Below, piece after piece: positions 16,518 to 23,842 of a DNA stretch of 64,000 nt. Position 1 is the stretch's first letter. Each line of letters begins with the position of its first letter. The position numbers and the translations under genes were made by a program. The DNA lies in NCBI RefSeq assembly GCF_001625365.1, contig NZ_LJJF01000002.1, positions 903,501 to 967,500 of the forward strand, read 5' to 3'. The DNA comes from Streptomyces sp. MJM8645. GTDB taxonomy: Bacteria > Actinomycetota > Actinomycetes > Streptomycetales > Streptomycetaceae. A model generated the notes under the pieces. That model had not been told where the DNA came from and searched no databases. It saw nothing but the letters and a program-made list of their open reading frames with translations.

Positions 16518-18095
16518 GTGTCCAGTGAGGTGTGGAAGGTCGAGCTTGGGGCCGGCACGGTGGCGGGGCGGGTCGAGAACGGGGTCGGGAGCTTCCTCGG
16601 CATCCCGTACGCGGAGCCCCCGGTCGGCACGCGACGGTACGCGGCACCGTCGCCTTCCTTCGGTTGGGAGGGCGTGCTGGAGGCGAACGCGTTCGGTCCC
16701 ACCCCGTCCCGCGCCACCGACGGGATCTTCGACACGCTGCTGAGCGGCGATCCCGCGCTCGTGGGCGGCGACAACGTCCTGACCGTCAACGTATGGGCGC
16801 CGCGCGAGCAGGCCGATCCCCGGCCGGTCATGGTGTGGTTCCACGGCGGCGCGTTCCTGCGCGGCTCCTCTGCCGGGACCTGTTACGACGGATCCACCTT
16901 CGCGCGCGACGGAGTCGTGCTCGTTACCTTCAACTACCGGCTGGGCATGGAGGGCTTCGGCTGCCTCGACACCGGGGAGGCCAACCGGGGTCTGCAGGAT
17001 CAGGTCGCGGCTCTGGAGTGGGTACAGGAGAACATCGCCGAGTTCGGCGGTGACAAGGGGAACGTCACGGTCTTCGGCGAATCGGCCGGCGCGATGAGCA
17101 TCCTGGCCCTGATGTCCAGCGGCATCGCCTCGGAGGAGGGCCTGTTCCACAAGGCGATCGTGCAGAGCGGCACCGCGAGCATCGGCCAGAGCGTGGAGGA
17201 CGCGCGCCGTCTGTCCTACGCGGTCGCGCTCTCCGTCGGTGCCCCTTCCCCCAGCGCGGCCTACCTCGGCCCGAAGGCCCCTGCCGACGTGGTCAAGGCC
17301 CAGCAGGCGGTACACGGCGCCGTCGTCGAGTCCGCCGATCGCGAATCGTGGGGCGACACCACCATCGACTCGTGCGGTATGTCGTTCCTTCCCGTGGTCG
17401 GCGACCACCTGGTTCCCAAGGCCCCAATCGAGTCCCTCCGCGAGGGCGTTGGGGCGAACATCCCGCTCCTGATCGGCACGACCACGGAGGAGAACCGTTT
17501 CTTCGTCGCTCCGTACGCCGACATCGTCAACGCGCCCGCCGACAAGCTCAAGGAACGGCTGGCCGTCTACGGGGCGCCGGCGAACGCGTATGACGTCTAC
17601 CGGGCCAACTCCGGGGACGTCTACCCGCGTTCCACGCCCGCCGAGACCTTCGCCGCCGTGATGACGGACCGCCTCTTCCGCATCCCCAGCTACCACGTCG
17701 CCGAGACCCGGCAGCGGGAGGGCGCGGCCCCGGCCTACGTCTACGAGCTCGGGTGGCGCTCGCCCGCCTCCACGGACACGAACGTCCCGTTCGGCGCCGC
17801 CCACATCGTCGACCTCCCGTTCGTCTGGGACAACCTCGACGGCCCCGAGACCACGGAGCTCCTCGGCGCCAACCCGCCCGCCGACCTGGCGAAGACGATC
17901 CGCTCGCACTGGATCGCGTTCGCGCGCACCGGCAAGCCCGGCGCCGACTGGCCCGCCTACGACGCCGTCGACCGCCCGGTCATGACCTTCGCCAAGGACG
18001 ACACCTCGGCCAACGAGGTCGTCAACGACCCCCGTTCCCAGGAGCGGCGACTCTGGGACGGCGTGGACTTCCTCACCAAGACCGAGGAGGACTGA
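16518..18095 (+). CDS. Type-B carboxylesterase, cargo of IS-D
   Basis: A 525-residue alpha/beta hydrolase of the carboxylesterase/para-nitrobenzyl esterase family. Motifs: GIPYAEPPVGTRRYAAP at ~28-44, oxyanion loop MVWFHGGAFLRGS at ~107-119, nucleophile elbow TVFGESAGAMS at ~189-199, then the acid in the GTTTEENRFF region near 320 and the His in FGAAHIVDLPFVW near 430. No signal peptide, so it acts in the cytoplasm on ester substrates that cannot be named. GTG 16518 is preceded by GAGGTGGG; GTG 16506 is an alternative. It lies between the inverted repeats of IS-D, opposite to the transposase. A second, distantly similar esterase is at 25912. Confidence 0.9.
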   Translation: MSSEVWKVELGAGTVAGRVENGVGSFLGIPYAEPPVGTRRYAAPSPSFGWEGVLEANAFGPTPSRATDGIFDTLLSGDPALVGGDNVLTVNVWAPREQADPRPVMVWFHGGAFLRGSSAGTCYDGSTFARDGVVLVTFNYRLGMEGFGCLDTGEANRGLQDQVAALEWVQENIAEFGGDKGNVTVFGESAGAMSILALMSSGIASEEGLFHKAIVQSGTASIGQSVEDARRLSYAVALSVGAPSPSAAYLGPKAPADVVKAQQAVHGAVVESADRESWGDTTIDSCGMSFLPVVGDHLVPKAPIESLREGVGANIPLLIGTTTEENRFFVAPYADIVNAPADKLKERLAVYGAPANAYDVYRANSGDVYPRSTPAETFAAVMTDRLFRIPSYHVAETRQREGAAPAYVYELGWRSPASTDTNVPFGAAHIVDLPFVWDNLDGPETTELLGANPPADLAKTIRSHWIAFARTGKPGADWPAYDAVDRPVMTFAKDDTSANEVVNDPRSQERRLWDGVDFLTKTEED

Positions 18096-18353
18096 ACCCT
18101 CCCCCGGCGGTCAGCTGAACGACCTGCCCCACCGGGGGCCCGCTCGCACTGCGGGCCAGGGCCTCCCGGTGGGCCGCGCGCGAGCACGGCGGCAGCGCGG
18201 CCCGCCCCGCGGCCCTCACGGAGCCCTCCACGCCGCCGTCGCCGACCTCCTGCCCGAATACACGTGGGGCATGACCCACGTACGCCAGATAACCGCCACG
18301 GGATGATCTTGGCTACCGAACGAGCGCGCTGACGCGGTTCTCGTACGACAGGG
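18096..18353. other. Stretch between cargo esterase and IS-D transposase end
   Basis: About 260 GC-rich bases. One plus-strand frame ends ALHAAVADLLPEYTWGMTHV RQITATG before a stop at about 18304, which looks like the tail of some protein, but no start or family can be assigned. No copy of the IS-D inverted repeat is found here. Confidence 0.4.
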
Positions 18354-18427
18354 TCATAGCCACTCGTTGATCGCTGCCACCAGCACGGTCGCCTCGAATC
18401 GGACCGCCAGCTTGTCGTAGCGCGTGG
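18354..18427 (-). pseudogene. 3' end of the IS-D transposase beyond the intron
   Basis: Encodes TRYDKLAVRFEATVLVAAIN EWL and a stop, the usual C-terminus of IS427-like transposases. It continues the frame that is broken at 20595 by the group II intron. Confidence 0.85.
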
Positions 18428-19031
18428 GTGCGCCACGAGGCGCCATGGAGTCGAGTGAGGTGAGAGACCTTCACCGCCGGGTTGTCGCAGCAACCTGGGT
18501 GAAGCTGGGGGCAGTTCGTCTCGGGGGATGCCGAGGCGGGCGGTAAGCAGCCCTGACAACGCCGGGACGAGGTGGCACTGCCAGACGGTTCGGGTTCGGC
18601 AAGCGAGACGGGAAGGTGTACGCGAGGAACCAGTGCTTGACGCCCCGTAATTACGACACCGGCTCCAACCTGGCGGATGTGGGCCGGATGCAGTGCACGA
18701 CCGTTGGCAAGCTGGCGGTCGACTCCGAAGCCGATTCCACTTGTCGGTGGGGAGGCCACGCCGAAGGACTGCGGCGTAGGTGTGGCGATACTGCCGGGGT
18801 AGAGCTGGGCACCTCACCCGTCGATCGATTCCGTGGTGAACGTGGGAACTGTCCGCGGTCGCCCTCCGTGCCGGACCTCCAGTCCGGCCGAGGGCAGGCC
18901 CATCGCCGGCTGATGGCCGTCGGGCAGGGCGGAGGCTCCGTAGTACTCGGAGGCCGGGAAAGCCGGCCACATGGGGAAGGGGGCCAGCAAGTCGGCAGTA
19001 AGGACGCTGGAATGCCAGGAGGTTGTCGCCG

Positions 19032-20462
19032 GTGAATACCGACGAGCTGGAGTCCGCCCTGTTCGGGGCGGAGCTGCGGGTACTGGAGATCCAGACCAAG
19101 CTGCACCGTTGGGCAAACGATGATCCTCATCGCAGGTTCGACGATCTGTTCAACCTCGTGGCCGACCCCGCCTTTCTTCTGGTGGCGTGGGACCGGGTCC
19201 GGGGAAACAAGGGCGCCCGCACGGCCGGAGTGGACGGGAGAACCGCACACTCCATCGAGGCCGGGCAGGGAGTCGAGGGCTTCCTCGACGGGCTGCGGTC
19301 TCAGCTGAGAGAACGCAGTTTCCGACCGGTTCCGGTGCGTGAGCGGATGATCCCGAAGGCGAACGGCAAGCTCCGTCGTCTGGGGATCCCGACGGTGGCG
19401 GACCGGGTGGTCCAGGCGTCCTTGAAGCTGGTGCTGGAGCCGGTGTTCGAAGCGGATTTCCTCCCGTGTTCGTACGGGTTCCGCCCGAACCGCCGGGCTC
19501 AGGACGCTGTCGCCGAGAGCCGATACCTCGCCAGTCACTCCTACGAGTGGGTGGTGGAGGGCGACATCACGGCGTGCTTCGACGAGATCTCGCACACGGC
19601 CCTGATGGACCGGGTGCGCGGTCGGATCGGGGACAAGCGGGTCCTGTCGCTGGTGAAGGCGTTCCTCAAGTCCGGGATCATGTCCCGGGACGGAGCCTTC
19701 GCCGACACGCGCACCGGCACCCCGCAGGGTGGGATCCTCTCCCCGCTGCTGGCCAACATCGCCCTGACCGCGTTGGACGAGTACGTCACCAACCGGCCGG
19801 GCGGGCCGACCACCACCGAGGCACGACGCGCGGGACGCCGCCGCCGTGGCGAGCCCAACCTTCGGTTGGTCCGCTACGCGGACGACTTCCTGATCCTCGT
19901 GTCCGGCACTCGCGTGCACTGCGAAGCACTGCGCGAAGAGGTGGCAGCGGCTCTCGCACCGATGGGCATGCGCCTGTCGATGGAGAAGACGAGGATCACC
20001 CACATCGACGAGGGCCTCGACTTCCTCGGATGGCGCATCCAGCGCCACCGGAAGCGGGGCACCGATCGGCAGTATGTCTACACCTACCCGGCGCGGAAAT
20101 CGTTGCACTCCGTGATGGCCAAGGTGAAGGAGCTGACCGGACGACAGAACGTCGGCCTGGCACTGACCGTCCTGCTGCACCGGCTGAACTCGGTGCTGCG
20201 GGGCTGGTGCGCATACTTCCGTCCCGGGGTTTCGAACGTCGCCTTCTGCTACCTCAGCCACTACGCGTGGATGCGGGTAGTTCGGTGGATACGGCGCAAG
20301 CACCCCGGAATCACGTGGAAGCAGCTTCGCCGCCGCTACTGCGGCGGTGGCTGGTGGCCTGCCACGGAGGAGGAAGAACTGTTCAACCCGGCGAAGGTAA
20401 GCACGACCAGGTACCGATACCGGGGAACAGTCATCCCAAGTCCTTGGCCCACTGCGGCTTGA
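19032..20462 (+). CDS. ltrA: Group II intron reverse transcriptase/maturase
   Basis: The 476-residue protein binds its intron RNA, helps it splice and copies it into DNA at new sites. Seen: NKGARTAGVDGRT at ~59-71, SFRPVPVRERMIPKANGKLR at ~96-115, the RT blocks LEPVFEADFLPCSYGFRPNR at ~135-154, VVEGDITACFDEISH at ~174-188, GTPQGGILSPLLANIAL at ~229-245, and the catalytic YADD at 282-285. The maturase (X) region includes LNSVLRGWCAYFRPG and the C-terminus ends RYRYRGTVIPSPW. No HNH endonuclease motif is seen, as in several bacterial classes. Start GTG 19032 follows AGGAGG by 9 bp. All catalytic residues are present, so it looks functional. Confidence 0.93.
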   Translation: MNTDELESALFGAELRVLEIQTKLHRWANDDPHRRFDDLFNLVADPAFLLVAWDRVRGNKGARTAGVDGRTAHSIEAGQGVEGFLDGLRSQLRERSFRPVPVRERMIPKANGKLRRLGIPTVADRVVQASLKLVLEPVFEADFLPCSYGFRPNRRAQDAVAESRYLASHSYEWVVEGDITACFDEISHTALMDRVRGRIGDKRVLSLVKAFLKSGIMSRDGAFADTRTGTPQGGILSPLLANIALTALDEYVTNRPGGPTTTEARRAGRRRRGEPNLRLVRYADDFLILVSGTRVHCEALREEVAAALAPMGMRLSMEKTRITHIDEGLDFLGWRIQRHRKRGTDRQYVYTYPARKSLHSVMAKVKELTGRQNVGLALTVLLHRLNSVLRGWCAYFRPGVSNVAFCYLSHYAWMRVVRWIRRKHPGITWKQLRRRYCGGGWWPATEEEELFNPAKVSTTRYRYRGTVIPSPWPTAA

Positions 20463-20493
20463 GGATCCGAACGACCCCAACGGGGCTTGTGGA

Positions 20494-20527
20494 GAGCCCG
20501 GTGCCCGGAGACGGGCACGCCGGGTTC
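20494..20527 (+). ncRNA. Group II intron domain V
   Basis: A 34-nt hairpin opening GAGCCCGGTGCCCGG, with GAGA loop, and closing CACGCCGGGTTC. It matches the domain V pattern (GAGCCGUAUGCG, GAAA-type tetraloop, 2-base bulge, ACGGUUC) and marks the catalytic core. Confidence 0.9.
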
Positions 20528-20594
20528 GGGAGGCGGCTCGGGGAAACCCACCGGTGGAGACACCAGCAGGGCGCCCCGAGTCGACCTCACCGAC

Positions 20595-21392
20595 AGCGCG
20601 GTTCCTCTTGAGGCGGTTGATCCCGCACTCGACCGCATGACGCTCGCGGTAGTCGACTGGGTCGAAAAGTGGCGGCCGGCCGCCACGGGAACCGCGCTTC
20701 CGGCGGTTGTGTGCCTGGTCGGCCTTGTCCGGGATGGTGCAACGGATCCCGCGTCGGCGCAGGTAGGCGCGGTTCTTGCGGGAGGCGTACGCCTTGTCGG
20801 CCCGCACGCGATCCGGGCGGACGCGTGGCCGACCCGGTCCGATGCGGGGCACGCGGACCTTTTCCAGCACGGGTTCAAACTGCGGCGAGTCTCCACGCTG
20901 CCCTGCCGTCACCACGATCGACATGAGTTTCTGACCCTGCTCGACGGCCAGGTGGAGCTTGGTGGTGAACCCGCCGCGCGACCGTCCCAACCCGTGATCA
21001 CGGGGCTCGGTGAAGATGCCGCCCGGTGGTTCCTCCTGCAGGTCGCCCTGCTTGCGGGCCCCGGCCGCGTGCTGATGGGCGCGGCAGACCGTGGAGTCGA
21101 TGCTCAGGTCCCAGACGATCGCGCCTTTCGCGTCGGCCAGGGACTGAAGCCGGGTGAGGATCCTCTGCCAGGTGCCGTTGCGCTGCCACCGGCGGAACAG
21201 GTCATAGACCCGGCTCCAGGGCCCGTACTTGGCGGGGATGTCCCGCCACGGAACTCCGGTCCGGACCCGGAATCGTATGCCGTCGATCAACCGCCGCCGA
21301 GGCCAGACCGGCGGCCGCCCCGCCTTCGCCCCCCTCGGCAACAGCGACTCCAGCACCGCCCACTGCTCGTCCGTGAGATCTCCCCGCGCCAT
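20595..21392 (-). pseudogene. 5' part of the IS-D transposase, interrupted by the intron
   Basis: Starts at ATG 21392 (MARGDLTDEQWAVLESLLPR) and runs 266 codons. The DDE triad is complete: VWDLSIDSTVCRAHQHAAGA (Asp), VRADKAYASRKNRAYLRRRG (Asp) and YRERHAVECGINRLKRNRA (Glu, in the Y-x2-R-x3-E-x6-K signature of IS4/IS5 enzymes). The intron enters right after that signature, so the last ~23 residues are displaced to 18354-18427. The interrupted reading adds GEVDSGRPAG from intron sequence. Confidence 0.9.
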
Positions 21393-21440
21393 GAAACACG
21401 ATCATTCACAGCCCAAGATCCACTTTCGATACACGACCTA

Positions 21441-21749
21441 ATCGGCGGGCCCTCTCCCGAACCTGGCAGCGCGGGAGTTCCTGGATCCGCTGGTCGAGCC
21501 CGTCCTGGCGCCACAGGCCGAAGTAGTAGAACACCGCCGACCAGGACGGCAGGCCATGGGGCAGGTAGCGCCACTGACAGCCCGTCCGGTTCTGGTAGAA
21601 GACCGCGTTCACGATCTCCCGCAGATCACGGACCCCGGATCCCCGGTTGCCGATCGCGCCACCCGGTCCTGCTTCCAGGCCGTGATCATCGGCTCGATCA
21701 ACGCCCACTGCTCGTCCGATAAGTCGCTCGGATACGCCCGTCTGTCCAT
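21441..21749 (-). pseudogene. N-terminal half of the IS-C transposase
   Basis: Begins at ATG 21749 (MDRRAYPSDLSDEQWALIEP) and, after a frameshift near 21660, continues LREIVNAVFYQNRTGCQWRY, FYYFGLWRQDGLDQR, RCQVRERARRLG to the IS-D border. Its other half is at 15797-16340. Confidence 0.85.
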
Positions 21750-21943
21750 GGCCGCAGAACATCACCCGAACCACGACTGGCACGCCAGTACAGCTGACGT
21801 TCACACGTACGAGCGATCACAAGCCGAGAGAAAAGGGACTTAACGTCCACTGAGAGGGCGTTTCGCGAGCACTTGCTCGAACTGGCTCGTTGAACCGCTC
21901 TTGTTCGATGCAGACCTGCTTGCCGCTCGGCGATACTCATGCC

Positions 21944-22216
21944 GTGGAATGGGTTGAGCAGGCCAAGGAAGCCGAGGAACGTCGCGACTGGGATACAGCG
22001 ATTGCGCTGGTCAGTGCGCACGCCGAGTGCTACTCGGCCAACTTCCATGCTCACGACCACCATCTGTGGCACATGGACTTGCTCGCCCGTGCTCAGCGGA
22101 TAGAGGAACTGATGGATCTGGCACGGGTGGACGTGCATGCGCGTCGGAGGTTGAACCGCCTGCTCCGCGAGACGTCCGTGAAGGACGGTCGCGGTGAGGG
22201 TCCCGCAGCCGGATAG
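21944..22216 (+). CDS. Small helical protein inside IS-B boundaries, unknown
   Basis: A 90-residue soluble protein, MEWVEQAKEAEERRDWDTAI then SAHAECYSANFHAHDHHLWH, DLLARAQRIEELMDLARVDV and HARRRLNRLLRE. It has the look of a TPR-like helical hairpin protein of a kind I associate with Streptomyces chromosomes, but I cannot name the family. GTG 21944 is the likely start; an ATG at 21890 would add 18 poor residues. It overlaps the 3' end of IS-B ORF2 on the opposite strand by about 120 bp, and lies between the proposed inverted ends of IS-B, so it may be a passenger or a host gene fragment. Confidence 0.5.
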   Translation: MEWVEQAKEAEERRDWDTAIALVSAHAECYSANFHAHDHHLWHMDLLARAQRIEELMDLARVDVHARRRLNRLLRETSVKDGRGEGPAAG

Positions 22217-22662
22217 GCGCACGAGAACGTGTTGCGATGGTTCGTCAGGCGTAGGTCGGTCGGTGATGGGGGCGGAAGTACGAATAGGCCGGGCTCGGGT
22301 TCGGTCAGGATGCTTCGGGTGACCAGGCGTTTGAGCTTGGCGCGTGTGCCCTCGATGTGCTTCGGCTCGGTGCCCAGGCCGAGGGCCTGGCAGACGTCCT
22401 TGGGACGCAGTCCGCTGTCGGTGTGCTCGAACAGAGCCAGGATCTCGCGGTAGCCGGATGGTAGGGGTTCGGCCTCGGGCGGCGGACGGTCGTCTTCGGC
22501 GGCCAGTTCCAGCACGGTTGCGTGGGTGATCTCCAGTCGTTCCAGGGTCCCTTCGGCCGCGGCCAGTTGCTCGCCCAGTCGGGCGATCTGCTCGCGCAGT
22601 TGCGCGATGGTCTCGCGCACCAGCCGCTGCCGGGTGCTGATCTTCTCCAGCATGTCCCTCAT
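22093..22662 (-). CDS. IS-B accessory ORF2: coiled coil plus winged-helix-like protein
   Basis: Starts at ATG 22662, overlapping the transposase stop (ATGA). Residues ~1-50 (MRDMLEKISTRQRLVRETIA, QLREQIARLGEQLAAAEGTL, ERLEITHATVLEL) are a coiled coil; residues ~62-125 (YREILALFEHTDSGLRPKDV, CQALGLGTEPKHIEGTRAKL, KRLVTRSILTEPEPGLFVLP) form a winged-helix-like unit. The last ~60 codons are low-complexity and overlap the opposite ORF, so the functional product probably ends soon after FVLPPPSPT. Same architecture as ORF2 of IS-C, and the reading frame has stayed open although the transposase beside it is deleted. Confidence 0.65.
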   Translation of the reverse strand: MRDMLEKISTRQRLVRETIAQLREQIARLGEQLAAAEGTLERLEITHATVLELAAEDDRPPPEAEPLPSGYREILALFEHTDSGLRPKDVCQALGLGTEPKHIEGTRAKLKRLVTRSILTEPEPGLFVLPPPSPTDLRLTNHRNTFSCAYPAAGPSPRPSFTDVSRSRRFNLRRACTSTRARSISSSIR

Positions 22663-23188
22663 GGGGTCCTCCCGCCGTCGTCGGCCCGCGCGGCGGGCGG
22701 GTCGCGCCAGCTCGCAGTGGCGGTGCGGGTCAGCCGGTGGAGCATGACGTCGGTCATCGACCAGTGGACCACCGCCACCGAGCTGGCGGGCAGCGCCTCG
22801 TAGTCCCGCGCCAGGCGGCGGTGCAGCATCAACGTGCCCCACGTCTGCTCGACCACCCACCGCTTCGGCTCGGGCGTGAACCCTCGTGTGCCGGGCTCGC
22901 GCTGGACGACCTCGACATCGATGCCCAGGCGGGCGCCGTGCTCGACGACGGCGTTCTTGAATCCGGCGTCGACCCATGCCTTGGCAGGTCGTGCGGCAAG
23001 TACCGCCACTGGCAGCCGGTGCGAGCCTGGTAAAAGATCGCGTTCACGATCTCCCGCATGTCGTAGGCGCCCTGGTGGCCGCTGACCGAGGTGTGCCGGC
23101 CCTTCCAGGAGACGATGACCGGCCCGATCAGCTCCCAGGCCTCATCCGACAGGTCGCTCGGGTACGGAGCGCGTCCACTCACGCCCAC
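22659..23188 (-). pseudogene. IS-B transposase with internal deletion
   Basis: The N-terminus (MGVSGRAPYPSDLSDEAWEL to CQWRYLPHDLP, 23188 to ~22985) is followed directly by the C-terminal third (KAWVDAGFKNAVVEHGARLG to the stop at 22659) in another frame. About 390 bp present in IS-A, including the first catalytic Asp, are missing. It is a dead copy of the IS-A enzyme. Confidence 0.9.
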
Positions 23189-23316
23189 CAGCGGACCGCA
23201 TTTCCGGCCGGTCGGGAAGCCCTAAAACCGGACAACCCGCCTTCAAGCACGACGAGACCCACCGACACTCGCAGAACGCCCTCTCACAAGCTCAGCAAGA
23301 CGAAGCTCCGCGCCAT

Positions 23317-23526
23317 ATCGGCCCCGCGCTTGCGGGGGTTGCTCGGGTTGCGGACAGTGACGACCGTCGACTGTGTGATCGGCCCCGCGCTCGCGGGTTG
23401 CTCTGAGAAAAGTGGTGCGGCTTGCAGATTCACCGAATCGGCCCCGCGCTCGCGGGGGTTGCTCGGACGGCGAAAGCTGGAGCGCGCCCCTCGTCCTATT
23501 GGCCCCGCGCTCGCGGGGGTTGTTCC
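23317..23526 (+). CRISPR. CRISPR array 3, four decayed repeats, no leader
   Basis: Repeats at 23317, 23378, 23437 and 23498. The stem and GTTGCTC/GTTGTTC handles match array 2. Repeat 1 has CTTG for CTCG, repeat 2 has lost two G of the stem (27 bp), repeat 4 starts ATTGG instead of ATCGG. Spacers are 32 bp. No leader precedes it: the 31 bp between the end of IS-B (23285) and repeat 1 are spacer-like in length. It is probably the old end of an array cut off by the mobile elements. Confidence 0.9.
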
Positions 23527-23842
23527 ACTCTGTTCACGGTCGGCGTCCGTGTGGGAGCGGCGACCTCCCGGTGATGTCCCTTGCTGTCGCCGAGAGCGGT
23601 GGCTGGTGAGCTCTTGCCGCCGGTCGTGGGAGGGCTTCAGGTCGTTGCGCGCCTTCGAGGTCCGCTTGGTGCTCTTGGCCTCGTGCGGGCGCTTGTGGGC
23701 CTGCGTCCGCCTGGCCGTGTCGGTGCCGACGGCTTGGGGATTGCGGGCGGTTCGGGGAAGACCGCGAGCCCTGCCGCGCCCCGCGCAGCGGAGACCGGGG
23801 CGGCGCCGTAACAGCGGGCCCGGGCCGCAGCGCGTACCCGGT
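23527..23842. other. Intergenic stretch after array 3, no gene seen
   Basis: About 315 bp. One minus-strand frame is rich in Lys, Arg, His and Thr (TQAHKRPHEAKSTKRTSKAR) and may be the tail of a lost basic protein, but no start or family can be given. Confidence 0.4.

Larger units (their letters stand above)
18428..20594 (+). ncRNA. Group II intron with reverse transcriptase, inserted antisense in the IS-D transposase
   Basis: The 5' end begins GTGCGCC (near the GTGYG consensus) at about 18428. About 600 bp of structured RNA (domains I-III) precede the reverse transcriptase gene in domain IV. Domain V is the 34-mer at 20494-20527, and a domain VI hairpin follows to about 20590. The flanks join the transposase codons NRA and TRYDKLA in frame. 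The intron lies in the direction opposite to the transposase, so it cannot be spliced from the transposase mRNA. The exact borders are uncertain by one to three bases. Confidence 0.88.
16341..21438 (-). mobile_element. IS-D: IS5-family (IS427-like) element carrying a carboxylesterase gene
   Basis: Perfect 16-bp inverted ends GGTCGTGTATCGAAAG lie at 16341 and, inverted, at 21438, with TA on both outer sides (16339-16340 and 21439-21440), the 2-bp target duplication expected of the IS427 group. Deleting 16341-21440 joins the two halves of the IS-C transposase in frame (RCQVRERARRLG-DPSLVIIDTQ), which proves the borders. Inside are the transposase (split by a group II intron) and, between the transposase 3' end and the left repeat, 2 kb with a carboxylesterase gene. 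Without the intron the unit is about 2.9 kb, far longer than a simple element of this type. Confidence 0.88.
15395..21850 (-). mobile_element. IS-C: IS5-family element split by IS-D
   Basis: Inverted ends GTGGACGTTAAGTCCGTTT at 15395 and GTGGACGTTAAGTCCCTTT (minus strand) at 21850 are flanked by TGA on both sides (15392-15394 and 21851-21853), a 3-bp target duplication. Without IS-D it would be about 1.36 kb, with a transposase and a second ORF. The transposase carries frameshifts besides the insertion. Confidence 0.85.
15393..23285 (-). mobile_element. IS-B: second copy of the IS-A element, deleted inside and split by IS-C
   Basis: The outer right end at 23285 (read on the minus strand GAGAGGGCGTTCTGCGAGTG) and 60 bp inside match IS-A. 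At 21852, directly beside IS-C, stands GAGAGGGCGTTTCGCGAGCA, a 16-of-18 inverted match to that end; the first two bases lie before IS-C at 15393. The span therefore includes IS-C (15395-21850). IS-B itself is about 1.4 kb: a transposase with an internal deletion, an intact ORF2, and a 90-residue ORF on the other strand. Its right neighbour is CRISPR array 3. The left boundary is less certain than the right. Confidence 0.65.

Noticed and set aside
18354..18427. An IS-D inverted repeat near the transposase end that would exclude the esterase from the element
   Set aside because: No sequence resembling GGTCGTGTATCGAAAG is found between 18095 and 18354; the matching repeat is at 16341.
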